From NCBI GenBank assembly GCA_034008185.1, contig CM067081.1:2790001-2854000 (forward strand): 64,000 bases of DNA. Direction: 5' to 3'. How positions within the stretch are numbered: position 1 is the stretch's first letter; every line of letters starts with the position of its first letter. This document shows positions 11,301 to 23,600 of this stretch, in pieces. The position numbers and the translations under genes were made by a program. This DNA is from Gorsachius magnificus. Taxonomy: Eukaryota; Chordata; Aves; Pelecaniformes; Ardeidae. Below the pieces are notes generated by a model. It searched no databases, had not been told where the DNA came from, and worked only from the letters and a program-made list of their open reading frames with translations.

Positions 11301-13416
11301 AGAGGTGGGGAGGAATCACTGTCCTGGCCATACCATGGGCATTAGTAAGGTGTGGGTGAACACAAGCCCTGTCCCAAGTCTGGAAGGCCCCCAAATGACA
11401 AGAAAAATGTTGACCATGGTTGCTTTCTTCATCATTTCCAAAGTATCAAAGGAGGCAGAGGAAGATATAGGGGCCCTGAACACTTTCCAAGGGTGTGGAA
11501 GGAGCAGCTGAGGGCTGGATGGGGTCTGTAGAACCTGAATATCTGACAGCCAGGATATCTGGCAGCACTCAGTTTTACCTCTTGATTCAACCATCTGTTG
11601 GTAACCAAGACCGCCACGTGCAGAAGGGTGACCTGGGTATCAGGATGTAGGTTGTAGAGATGAGGGCTCGGTGTTTGGGCACGCCACCTACTGCTTAGCT
11701 AGTTCAGTACTTCAGAGACAGCTCTGCTCTTCCCTAAAACAAAACACAGATTTTATTTTATCTTCACACAGCAAGGAGGTCCATCTCGCTCAGCTCCTCC
11801 TGACTGTCTGGAAATCTCTGATCCCTCTCTAATTTAAGCAGAAGATTTCAAAGCCCTCCATAAGTAGGTATTTTTCTCTCCTGATTTAAGGAAGTAGAAA
11901 GACAAAAAGCACATGCCATATCCACACCAAAGCAGGTCATAAATATTTATTACCCTGCTGAGCCTTGGTCAACTCTTCCAAGGAGCCAGCTCATTCATAA
12001 TAAATCAAGAAGATGGGGCTTTCCTTGTCGTAATAAGCCACAAGCCAAGAGCTGGTGCTCTTTGCAATACAATTGCTTGGAGAACCAGTGATACAACTGC
12101 TTCAGGCCTTAGCTTGAAGCTTCTGGGAGCAGAAAATGCTTCCCACATGTCTGGGTGTCCCCAGGGCTCAGGTGTGACCCTTTGCACTGGCAAAAACCAA
12201 ACGAGCTTGCCATCATGGCGAGGACAAGACTGCAGGATGAAAACCACCTCCCCAAAACACCATCTGTGGACCAGGGATTTCCCTGCAAGGACTTTCCACC
12301 TCCTTGGTTACCCCATGCACCTCCCCAACTATGCCAGGGCTTGCACAACCCAGGAAGACCAGGAGCCCTGGACCTGCAGATCTCTGCATTGCATTTTGGA
12401 AAAACGCTGGTGGTTTCTCACCAGGAAACATCTTGTCTCCAGGCAACAGAGCCGAAAGAGTTAGAAGCCTCCTTCGCTTTCTCAAAGCAGACAGGGTCCT
12501 GGACATTCACAGCAGAAGACAAAGGGTGGGGAGAGATGCAAGATCTAAGCCACTTTCAGCTCAATGAAAGCAACCGGTGTTGTTAGGAAAAGAGCCCTTG
12601 GGGTTGTGTTGTTTCTAGTGACTCTGGAAAATGGAGCCTAATGGATGTAAATTCCTCACAGCCCGGCATCTTCCTAGAGCCTGGCAAAGAGGAGGGATTA
12701 TTTTTCAGCTAATGCCTCTGATTTGCTTTTGCCAAGGGTTGGTTTTAGTTTTGTTCCTCAACTTTTGGCCGCGGTGAGCTTGGGGATTTGAAATGCCCCT
12801 TAGACGAGGAAGCGGCGCCTTTGTATGTGCCGGGGCTTTAGCACTGGATGGGATGGGCTTATTGTTTAACTCAGTCTGCTAGCAGCGTTATTCCGTATCC
12901 TGGTTACAAGGAGACCCTCGGTTTTCTCAGGCCTCTCACAAGATGGTTTCTTTGTTTACCTGAGCGGCTTGCCAGTTCCCTGAGGATTTCTTCCCCCGAA
13001 TTTCTGTATTTTTTTTCCAGCCAGTAAACTGCAGCTCTTTGCATGTGACCAGGCAGAGGTTCAGACCATGCTTGGAGGTAGAAATGCAAAAGGGAGGTGG
13101 TATTTCCTTTCTCGTACTGCCACATAGGCGTGTGCAAGGATGCACATGGACACTTGCCTGCCCCATCCACCCACCCATGCCCGTCCTCACAGAGGCGTGA
13201 GGTTGCTTGTGTACCCCCGTGCTCAGCAGTGAAACCCCCTTGCGTTGTCTGCCCACCTCCTTGGCTGAGACTGAAACCCCTCCGCCCCATTTCACTTGCA
13301 AATACAATCGACCTGCCCCTGCTTGTCCCTTCTGCTTGGTCCTTCCTGCCGTGCACGGGGTGGTTTGAGTAAAACCTGTGTGGTCACGCCCGGCTGGCAC
13401 GCACAACTGCTTCATT
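11301..13416. other. Intergenic, nothing recognised
   Basis: No gene or repeat family recognised. A modest CpG-containing stretch lies near 12765-12835. Confidence 0.6.
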
Positions 13417-14276
13417 CCCAAACTGAGTGGTGCGGTTGACACACCAGAAGGACGGGATGTCATCCAGAGAGACCTGGACAGGCTGGAGAGGTGGGCCTGT
13501 GTGAACCTCATGAGGTTCAACAAGGCCAAGTGCAAGGTCCTGCACCTGGGTCGGGGTAACCCCCAGTATCAGTACAGGCTGGGGGATGAAAGGATGGAGA
13601 GCAGCCCTGCCCAGAGGGACTTGGGGGTGCTGGTGGATGAAAAGCTGGCCATGAGCCGGCCATGGGCGCTGGCAGCCCAGAAGGCCAACCCTACCCTGGG
13701 CTGCATCAGGAGAAGCGTGGCCAGCGGGGCGAGGGAGGTGATTCTGCCCCTCTGCTCTGCTCTGGTGAGACCTCACCTAGAGTACTGCGTCCAGCTCTGG
13801 AGCCCTCAGCACAAGGAGGACATGGACCTGTTGGAGCGGGGCCAGAGGAGGGCTACTAAAATGCTCCGAGGGCTGGAGCCCCTCTGCTCTGAGGCCAGGC
13901 TGGGAGAGTTGGGCTTGTTCAGCCTGGAGAAGAGAAGGCTGCAGGCAGAGCTGATTGTGGCCTTTCAGTACCTAAAGGGGGCCCAGAGAAAAGATGGGGA
14001 AAATCTTTTTAGTAGGGCCAGCTGTGTCAGGACAAGGGGGAATGGTTTTAAACTAAACCAGGGTAGTTTTAGACTAGATATAAGGAAGAAATTCTTTCCA
14101 GTGAGGGTGGTGAAACACTGGCAGGGGTTGCCCAGAGAGGTGGTGGAGGCCCCATCCCTGGGAACATTCCAGGCCAGGTTGGACGGGGCTGTGAGCAACC
14201 TGATGTGGTTAAAGGTGTCCCTGCTCCTGCATGGGGGTTGGGCTGGGTGACCTCCAACCCAAAACATTCTATGAAA
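13417..14276 (+). mobile_element. CR1 LINE with long open ORF2 fragment
   Basis: An open frame from 13378 to 14250 covers the C-terminal part of the CR1 reverse transcriptase. It starts in [20 protein letters not shown] and passes [48 protein letters not shown] and [14 protein letters not shown], ending with the 3' UTR and ATTCTATG. It is 5'-truncated but has no stop or frameshift over about 270 residues, which suggests a relatively recent insertion. It ends about 325 bp before the MOGAT2 start codon. Confidence 0.95.
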
Positions 14277-14600
14277 TATTGCAAAATTTGAGAGAGAGAG
14301 GCACTCGAAGGCAGGACTGGGTCCTGAAGGGAGTTTACTTCCCAGATTTGGGTGATAAAAGCGTGAAATCCTCACCATCTAACCACGTGGTGAGTCACTT
14401 TGGCATAAAGTGGGAGACACCTCCCGGCAGTGTCCCTCTCCCGTACGGGAAGGTGGCTGCGGGCAGCCACCGCCGTCACTGTACATTGCACAATCCCCTA
14501 CACTGTAAGACTGGGTAAATATTGACAGGTGACTTTGCACTTTGCATTCGCCACTTGTGGAGCTTCCTTCTCCTTTCAAGACACGCATGCAGAGCCCAAG
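14277..14600 (+). promoter_or_regulatory. MOGAT2: MOGAT2 5' flank and possible 5' UTR
   Basis: Unique sequence between the CR1 insertion and the start codon. It holds the motif cluster at 14485-14540 and the small upstream ORF. No splice-like non-coding exon can be proven. Confidence 0.5.
14485..14540 (+). promoter_or_regulatory. MOGAT2: Proximal MOGAT2 promoter motif cluster (inferred)
   Basis: Three motif matches lie within 116 bp of the start codon. ATTGCACAAT (14485-14494) resembles the C/EBP palindrome. GTAAATA (14515-14521) is the reverse complement of a FOXA-type core. GTGACTTTGCAC (14529-14540) reads on the other strand as GTGCAAAGTCAC, close to the HNF4 core CAAAGTCCA. These factors drive intestinal and hepatic lipid genes. 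No TATA box is seen and the transcription start is not determined, so the role is an inference. Confidence 0.4.
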
Positions 14601-14604
14601 ATGA
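14587..14604 (+). other. Short upstream ORF overlapping the MOGAT2 start
   Basis: An upstream ATG in weak context opens a five-codon frame (MQSPR) whose TGA stop at 14602-14604 overlaps the MOGAT2 ATG as ATGA. It matters only if transcription starts upstream of 14587, which the sequence alone does not prove. Confidence 0.5.
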
Positions 14605-14694
14605 AGGTCGAGTTTGCTCCGCTCTCTGTGCCGCTGCAGAGAAGGCTTCAGACAGCATCGGTGATTCAATGGGTCTTCAGCTTCCTATGTCTAG
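14601..14694 (+). CDS. MOGAT2: MOGAT2 coding exon 1
   Basis: Encodes residues 1-31 plus the first base of codon 32. It starts at ATG 14601 with A at -3, giving the family N-terminus MKVEFAPL, followed by RRLQT and the start of the first membrane segment ([11 protein letters not shown]). The donor is GTAAGA at 14695 and the intron is phase 1. The start is fixed by homology to the MOGAT N-terminus. Human MOGAT2 begins MVEFAPL; the extra K gives the MKV form also seen in MOGAT1. Confidence 0.92.
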
Positions 14695-17600
14695 GTAAGA
14701 GACATCTCCTTTTCTTTCTCTGAGAAGCCAGAGCAGCTTTTGCCCCAACCCCTTCTCTCCCTGACCCCAGGGAAGACCTGGGACTGAAGGAAAGTGGCAT
14801 TAAAGGCATCTTCTGGGAGCCTGCAGTAAATCCCAGGCCATGTTAGGACAAGCAGACGTTGCACTCGCACGTCTCCGTCTCGCTGTATGAAGAGCAGTGT
14901 GAGAGTCTCTGTCTCTTTTTCCCCCTTGTTTTTCCTTTTTTCCCCCCTTTTTCTTTTCTTTTGGGTTTCTTCTCACCACCTGATCTGAGCACGGTGGCAC
15001 AAGGGAAGCGCATGGCTGCGTGCCAGTGCACGGCAACATCTACGGGTCTTATACAGCAGCTAAACCCGTCTGGGGTTTCAACCTTCTCCTCCTCCTCTTT
15101 AGGTTTAGTGTTTTCCTGGTCTAAAGTGCTGCCTGGCTCAGCATTAGTCATGAGAAATGGCATTGCCGTGCCTGAGGGATGGTAGGGTGGGAAAAGCATG
15201 AGGGACTCTGCTTTGTAGCCCTAGGAACAGACACTTCACTTTATACAGATGCCCCTGCACACCCCAAAAGGGCATTTTTCCGAGGAAAAAACAAGCAGGT
15301 TGGAGAAAAGACACATCAGCAAACTGGGTCCCGGCCAAACTCACTACTGTGTGGAGGACATCAGGTGCTGATGGAAATGAGAGACATGCAGTTTTGGATA
15401 GGGCGCACTAGGAAATAAGGAGATGGGAGACTCAGAGCCAGGTTTTCAGGGAGTGCAGGGTAATTTACAGCCCATCAGGAGCCAAGCTGGAAGGTCACAT
15501 TCTAGAGTTTGCTACTGTCATGCCAGTTCTTAATCTCAGATGGGATCTGCGTAAAGCTTCTGCTTTATTGTGGCAGGATAGCTCCCAAAATACAGAGGCA
15601 GCAGATGTATGGGTACATATGGGTCCTGGCACACAAGCATCTCCAAAACAATACCTGCAAAGAAAGCATAGGCTACGCTTCAGAGCCTCATTGAGTTTCT
15701 GAGATTGGTCCATCCAAACTCTGCTGCAGACCTGGGGCTGAATGACCACCTCTGCACCAGCATCTGGTGGACTGGAGCACTGGGCCGGCCAGACTGTGTA
15801 GCTGTATGCATGCTTCTGGACATAGGTTTGGCCCATGCTAAGTAACACTCTGCCAAGCTGTACGTTGGCATGGTCTGGGCAAAGGCACAGGCCAGGGACC
15901 ATTGCCGGTATCCAGGATGGGTGAGCCTGTCATTTACTGGAAGAGAATTAGCATCATGGACATGACTGGGAAATGCTGTTCACCCACTGGGTCAGTAAAC
16001 AGGCCCTGATGAGTTGCTTCAGAGACGTGTAACCAGTGTGGCCCCTTGGGTCCATAGAATTGTAGAATACCAGGTTGGAAGAGACCTCAAGGATCATCTG
16101 CTCCAACCTAGATGACGAGATGGCCCAGACAAGATGGCCCAGCACCCTGTCCAGATGAGGCTTAAAAGCGTCCAATGTGGCGGAGTCAACCCCTCCCCTG
16201 GGGAGATTATTCCAGTGGTTGACTGTTCTCATGGGGAAAAATTTCCCTCTCATGTCCAGTTGGAATCTCCCCAAGAGCAACTTGTGTCCATTCCCCCTTG
16301 TCCTCTCCATGTGACTCCTTGTGAAAAGTCTCCATCTTCCTTGTAGCCAAAGGGTTGCTCTGGGTTGCTCTGCTTGCCAGAGGACATCCCTCTCCAGATG
16401 GAGGGGAAATCCTGGTGTGGAAGTGGTGGCACAGCCAGCTGAGCTGCTGCAAAGCACGGTTATGGCATGGCAGAGTGCAGGGCACTTGGTGACATCCCAT
16501 ACTTGTGCTATAAACTTTGAGTTCTTCTAGTTCAGATGAGATCCCAGCTGTGATCAGCCTTCCCCTGCACACTGGAGATCACCTTGCAGGAGGACACATA
16601 GGAGTTGTTGAGAGGGGAGATCTGAAGAGAGCCACGCAGCCCTGGACCCAGCTGGACAGATGGGGACATTTTTTTGGGTGTTCTGTAGCTCCCTCCTTTC
16701 TCCTGTGCCCAGTTTTCCTTCCATAGTGCCTGGATGGGCTGGGATGTAGTAGACATGTGGCCTCAATGTTAACGAGCTTGTGTTCAGCGTTGGGCTCCTC
16801 ACTCCAAGGACCTGGAGGGGCTGGAGCGGTCAGAGAGGGAAGGGGTGGGGGGGGGGGCCCGGGAAGGGGGGGGACGAGGGGCACCGGCCTCAAGTTGTGC
16901 CCGGGCAGGGTGAGGTTGGCCCTGGGGAGCAATTCCTTCCCCAAAGGGCTGTCAGGGGCTGGCAGGGGCTGCCCAGGGAAGGGGTCGAGTCCCCAGCCCT
17001 GGGGGGATTTAACAGCCGGGCAGAGGTGGTGCTGAGGCAGGTTGGGGGTGGGATGGCAGGGGTAGGGGAACGGTTGGGCTGGGGGAGCTTAAAGGGCTTT
17101 GCCAACCATTCTATGATTCTAAGGGATACAACAACACATCCCCATTCCCAGCATGGGTGCAGTTGGGACTTACGGAGCTTTAACAGTGTTTTCCAGCAAA
17201 ACAACCCGTACTTTAGGTTTTTCCCTTCTTGGTATCGGGACCAAGCTGGCACTTGACTTTTTGGTAATGGAAATGACTGCTGGAGCCAGCAGAAAGCCAG
17301 AAAATGGGCAGAAGGGAAGAATCCTCCGCAGTCGGACGGTAATGTGGAGCTGCTCAAAATGCAGGCTCTGCCTGCTGCAGGGAAGTGCAGCTTGCTCCGA
17401 ATGAGGATGAGACCCAAACCAACACCTCCTCCATGGCTGGCCTTCCAGAGATTACTGTCTTTCCCTGGAACAGTTTTACTTTGATTTTGGGGTTTGGGGT
17501 TTTTTTTTTTGGGACACAATCTGAAACCAAAAGTGGTTCAGAAATGCTATAAGAAAGGCAAGAGAAAAGTGATGACCAAACCTTATGGAGCGATTCCAAC

Positions 17601-20600
17601 TGGTTTGATTTGTTTTACAAAGTTTCTTTAAGCCTGGAGCTTTCCACCCAAAAGCTACCAGTTTAACAACTGCGAAAGCTTGATGCTAAGGGATACCCGT
17701 AATTTCATCCCATGAGGTGCCAAACACCCCCTGCTGCGCTCTGTTATAACCCTCGGGCACAGAGATCAGACCTTCCATGGGCAGGATTTGGCCACCGGCT
17801 GCTCCTTGCTCTCTGAGACAGGCTTGTGTTTCTGCTGCCAGAAACGGGCTCCCGAAAACACACCGTCAGCCACAGCCAGACACTTGCACAGCCCTTTGGC
17901 TGGAGATCCCAGTGGCCGCCGCTCGCTTGGCAGCGCTGCTTTCAGGCAGCTGTTGCTATGTTTGTACAAATGCATCCCCCAAGAAGCCAAGCACTGGGCA
18001 AGGGGCTCATTCATTCTCTGCGGGGTGCTGGATGAGCGCAGCAGCTCGAACCCGGTGCTGGTGGGGAGCTCTGCTGCAGCATCTCCCCTATGAGGAAAGG
18101 CTGAGAGAGTTGGGCTTGTTCAGCCTGAAGAAAAGACTGAGAGGGGACCTCATCAACACGTACAAATATCTTAAGGATGGAAGTCACGAGGACGGAGCCA
18201 GACTGCAGTGGTGTCCAGCGACAGGACAAGGGGCAATGGGCACAAACTGAGACATAAGAGGTTTCAGTTGAATATGAGGAAAAACTTCTTTACTTTGAGG
18301 GTGACAGAACCCTGGAACAGGCTGGCCTGGGGGGGGGGGGGGGGGGGGGGGGGGTGTGGAGTCTCCTTCTCCAGAGATATTCAAGCCCCACCTGGACGAA
18401 CTCCTGTGTAACATGCTCTAGGAGAACCTGCTTTAGCAGGGGGGTTGGACTAGATGATCTCCTGAGGTCCCTTCCAACCCTTGCAATTCTGTGATTCTGT
18501 GATTCTCTGGCAAGAGGCAGGCATTGTCAGCACTGCCGGTGTCCTTGAGGATGCTCCTGGGCTTAGGGACATGGTTTAGTGGTAGGATGGCAGGGTTAGG
18601 TTAAAGGTTGGACTCGATGATCTTAAAGGTCTTTTCCAACCAAAGTGATTCTAGGATTCTATGATGATTCTAAGGGCACTGAGACAGAAGGCAGCTGGCA
18701 GCTGTTGGAAGGAGCACAGTGCAAGGATGGGATGCAGGGCATGGAGTGGGGACCCCATTGCCTCCCCACTGCTGGATCCCAGTACTGACCTGTGCCCTTT
18801 CCTAATGCGGTGGAGCTGGGCATCTGCAGGGCACCAAAATGTGCCCAAACCTACTGCACCACTTCCCACTGCCTCCCTGATATCCAGCCTCCATGGACTT
18901 GGGCATGGGCATCCATGCAAAAGACTTAGTGTAGGGCTGAACCCATGCAAACAAGTCCTGTACAGGGGCAGGAGACCTGTGCGCTCCGCCTCTGCAGACC
19001 CAGCGTACGCCACCCAGCCTTTGAACCCTTTCAGTCAATAGGGTTGGCTCAAAGGGCACGGGGTTCCAGGGTCAATCAGGTCCCCTTGGCAGCTGAGCGT
19101 AGTCCACAGCCTGGGACAGCCTGGCTGGGCTGCCAGGCTTGGCTGTGCCGAGGGGTACAGTGTCTGTGCAGGCTGTCACCGTCAGGGCTGGCGTTGGGGA
19201 CCTCAGCAACGTGCATCTTGCAAACCCTCCTGACAACTGCAATGTGAGTCTGGGGGCTGCTGCGGTGCCAAAAATCTCTTCCCAAAGGTGGCTGGTTTTC
19301 CCATTTCATAGAATCATAGACTCATAGAATGTTTTGGGTTGGAAGGGACCCCTAGAGGCAATCCAGCCCAACCCCCCTGCAGGGAGCAGGGACACCTTTA
19401 ACCACATCAGGTTGCTCACAGCCCCGTCCAACCTGGCCTGGAATGTTCCCAGGGATGGAGCCTCCACCACCTCTCTGGGCAACCCCTGACAGGGTTTCAC
19501 CACCCTCAGTGTAAAGAATTTCTTCCTTAGATCCAGTCTAAACCTACCCTGCTTCAGTTTAAAACCATTACCCCTTGTCCTGTCCCAGCTGGCCCTACTA
19601 AAAAGCTTGTCCCCCCCTTTCCTCTGGGCCCCCTTGAAGCCCTGAGCGGCCGCACTCAGCTCTGCCCGCAGCCTCCTCTGCTCCAGGCTGAGCACCCCCA
19701 ACTCTCCCAGCCTGGCCTCAGAGCAGAGGGGCTCCAGCCCTCGGAGCATTTTAGTAGCCCTCCTCGGCCCCGCCCAACAGGTCCATGTCCTCCTTGTGCT
19801 GAGGGCTCCAGAGCTGGACACAGGGCTCCAGGGGAGGTCTCACCAGAGCGGAGCGGAGGGGCAGAATCACCTCCCTCAACCTGCTGGCCACACTTCTCTT
19901 GATGCAGCTCAGGGTACAGTTGGCCTTCTTCATTTTAGGTTGCATGAGCAAATGCTGGGTTAGTAACAATGCTGGGCCCAGCAGCACTATGATGGGACGT
20001 GGTCCCTGTTTTGACTTGGCCAGAAAAGTCATCCATGTGCTTCTAGCCTGTGGCTCACTTGGAGCCTGGGGCATACATGTGTGTGTTTTCTGTGATACAC
20101 CCATGTTTTCATCCATGGAGGGACTTGCATCTCACAACAAAACTACTTAGCACAAGATACCCTCCACCAAATGCTTCATTTTTGCTCTGATCTTCTTTGA
20201 GGGAGCCCAGCCCAGGAAACCACTTGGCTTGTGAGGGGATCCAAGAAAGCCATGACATCCGCTTGGATGTGTCTTCTCCTTGCTGACTCCTGTATGGCCA
20301 TGGAGATGTGAGGTGCTGGGTCCTGGATCACGAAGAGCTGCTTCAGGAGCACCCCTGGTTGACCCGCTGGGTGCAGACCTTGGTGGCCCTGCAGTCCAGG
20401 AATGTCCTACAACTGCTTCACCAAGAGACACCCCTCACCACAGGCATTCACAGACAAACCTGGCTTAAACAGAAAGTGTAAGATTTAGGATCTGTATGGA
20501 GCTTTCCTTCCTGTCAAGGGTGCTTTGGTTTTGGTTTTAGTTTGAAGGGGGCTCTCTTCACTTCCCATGGCAGAGTAGGCAGTGCAGCAGCTAATCCTAG

Positions 20601-23600
20601 GCCAGCCTAGGATTCTCTGGCCATTTTCAGATAACTGAACTGGTGTGATTGCAAAGACATGGATGATGCCCTTAGACCTCCTCTTGCAGGCCATGGTGAT
20701 GTCTGCCTTGAAAGGGCTCTGTTTAAGGGCTTAAGGCATTTTATAGCAATTTAGCATGTGCAGCTGGGCTACCTCGCAAGAGTCCAGACCTGCAGCGGGA
20801 GGAGGTGAGGATCACACCTGTTTGCAACCACACCCCCAAACCTGCCTGTTCCTCCTGAGTGTCCAACCATGGCTTGAGAGATTGCGGCCTGAGGCTGGGA
20901 ACCAACGGACTTATGGGGGCAGAAAGGTGGAAGGTAGATATTGCAGTGATGCTATGGCTGAATACTAAAGGTAATTCTTCCTTTCTTTCCCTTAAAGAAT
21001 ACTGGAAAGGGAGCGAGGCAGAGCCATGATATAATCACATCTCATTGCCATTGGTGTCCCTGATGCACCTGCAGTCCCCATCCTCACCAGAGAGGTTGCT
21101 CCCGTCGAAAGCTTGACCAAGCTGGGTGTTGGAACTAGATGGTCTTTAAGGTCTCTCCCAACCTAAACCATTCTATTATTCTATGCTGGAGAGCTTGTCC
21201 GGCTCTGCAGAGCCCTGGCAGCTGATGGGGTTCAAAGATGGGTTTCTAATGAACCGTGGGCTTGCAGGTTTTCCCCTATCCCCAACATGACACAGATTGC
21301 CATCTCTTCCAGTGGCATTTCCGAGACCCAACAGCACTTTACAGGTTGCTTTCTGGGCACAGTGGGTTATACGGAGGCTGAAGTTTGGTCCCAGGAGGGA
21401 GATATCTGCTGAGGTTCCCTGGCCAAGAGCCTAATGCCATGTGTTTGATGTCCTTTAAAGTGTTTGCCTGGAAGGTGGCCCAGAAAATGACGGTTGTTTG
21501 TAGGAAAGCAGATGTTGAGGGAAATACAAATCTCATCTGCGCAGCTCCAAAGTGGTCCCCAGTCCAGGGAAGGACAGGCAAGAAACTTTTGTTCGTCCTC
21601 ATTTTCCTCCTGGGATTCCCCTCAAGGGAAGAAAGCAATGATTATGGTGAACAGCCTGGCAACAAGCAAATATTCCTGTTTGCCACCCATCCCTTCTGCC
21701 CTGTCCTTCCAAAAAGAAGCAGAAGGGGCAAGGAGGTGGCTTTAGGTTGTCCTTGCAGTTCTGCCTCTGGGAAATGACCCATGGAGGAAGGGGAATGTGT
21801 TTTCCCTTCCACAAGGGTTCGGGAAAGACTCGGGATTTGCAGAAATAGATGTTGTCTCCTGGTGCACAGTCCTTCCTTTTAGCCCTTAGCTCAAATGGAT
21901 GTAGAATTTGGCCCTTTCTTGTCTGGAATGTTATTTTTCAGTGGTTTGGAGAAGAAGGAGACTCTAAGATGTGAAGAGTCACCTGTGTAACCTAAAAAGG
22001 CCGGGTCGGTGCCAGTGAAGGGACCCTGGAGCCAGGCTGAAGAGCGTGAAGTCCTAGGCAGTGGGGCTGGTGGTGGACCCAGCCTGGAGACCTGACTTGG
22101 CTTTCAGGAAGCAGCAATAAGAGCTCTGTGGCAAAAATCTTGCTACTGGTGGTCCAGAAAATCTTGGTGTCTTACCGATGGGATTGCACTGCCTCTGCTA
22201 TGTTTTCATTGGAGAATTTGAGGACTTGACACATGGACATCTGCAAGAAAGTTAGAAGGGGGACAGCAATCTCCTGTGATCCAAACAGCTACGGTGACTC
22301 CCCCTTGCACACCAGGCAGCAGTACAGAGTGCCCATAAATCATCAAGTGTCTGCCTAAGGCTGGGATTGGTTTGGATGCAGACAGTAGGATTTAACCGTA
22401 TGTTTTCTAGAACTTTCCTGTCTCTTTGGTCCCATCTACAGCAACTTCCAGATGGAGGGGCCATTCCGGGACAGGAATGGGCTCCTTTCCCACATCAACC
22501 AAGACACTGTAAGATTTTACAAGCACACACACACACAAAAAAAATAAATCTTAATATTGAGTGAAGGTCACGGTGCAAATTCTGCCCTGAAAAAAAAAGA
22601 AAGTTGACTTGCAAATGAATCGAGGAAAGTATTAATAATTATATAATTGCAAGATAAAGCCTCACTTGGATGATAAGTGCATGGATTTGGACCAGAACAA
22701 CTCCTTCGTTTTGCAGAATGTACTTTGAGCTTTGCACAGTATGATAAAAAGAGAATGAGGCACCGCACAGTTTTGCAGCAGACCTGATGACCTGGCTCCC
22801 AGGTGCAGTAAAACTGCAACCTCCGCGTTGTTCGTCCAGCAGCATTTATGCGTCATGTGGACCCTGGAGCTTTGTTTCACGCTGGATGCCATTTTCCTGA
22901 AGAGCTCCAAAGATGGTGTCTGTGGCATTTGAAAGGGGTGGCGCCAGGTACCAGCAGTGGCTCGTTCCAACCTGGAGGATGTATTGCAGGCTGGACCTGC
23001 TGCCCTGCAGAAAACCACAGTGTTTCTGCCTATTTGAGGACATAAGATCCCATTTCAGCTTTAAGGAGATTTAGGATCCTGCTAGGTTATTGCTTTTTTT
23101 TGGGTTTTTTTTCCCCCATAGGAATTATCAGCACCATCATGCCCATGTTTTAAAAAGGGGCAGGGATTTGTTTTTACATGCAAAGCTCTGGGATCAGGGT
23201 GACTTATCACAAAAAAAAAAAAAAAAAAGACTACAAACCAGACCTACTTATTTATCATTAAGTAAAAGCAAACAGGAGGTACAAGGAGATCTTAAATGAG
23301 AGCATCGTATACCTCTTCTCTAATAGGCCTTAGCTGAGATGAACTGGAGAGGGCAGGCACCAGGTGACTCCCAAAGATGAAAATCCAGGTCTTAGAGGAT
23401 GAAGGGATGGATGCATCTATCTCACAGCTGAAGCTGAAGCTGAACAGGGTATCTCCATCCTCTTGCCTTTCAGCCCTGAGTGCTGGATCTGTGATGGAGA
23501 CACAGAGAAGAACGAAATACATAACCCACCACACATGATGTGACCCATGAGCTGGGGAAGGCAAAGGGCTTGGATGAATGGGGAATTTTTTTAGCTCAGT

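Noticed and set aside
13378..14250. 290-codon frame as a host gene
   Set aside because: It is the C-terminal part of CR1 reverse transcriptase within a 5'-truncated LINE.
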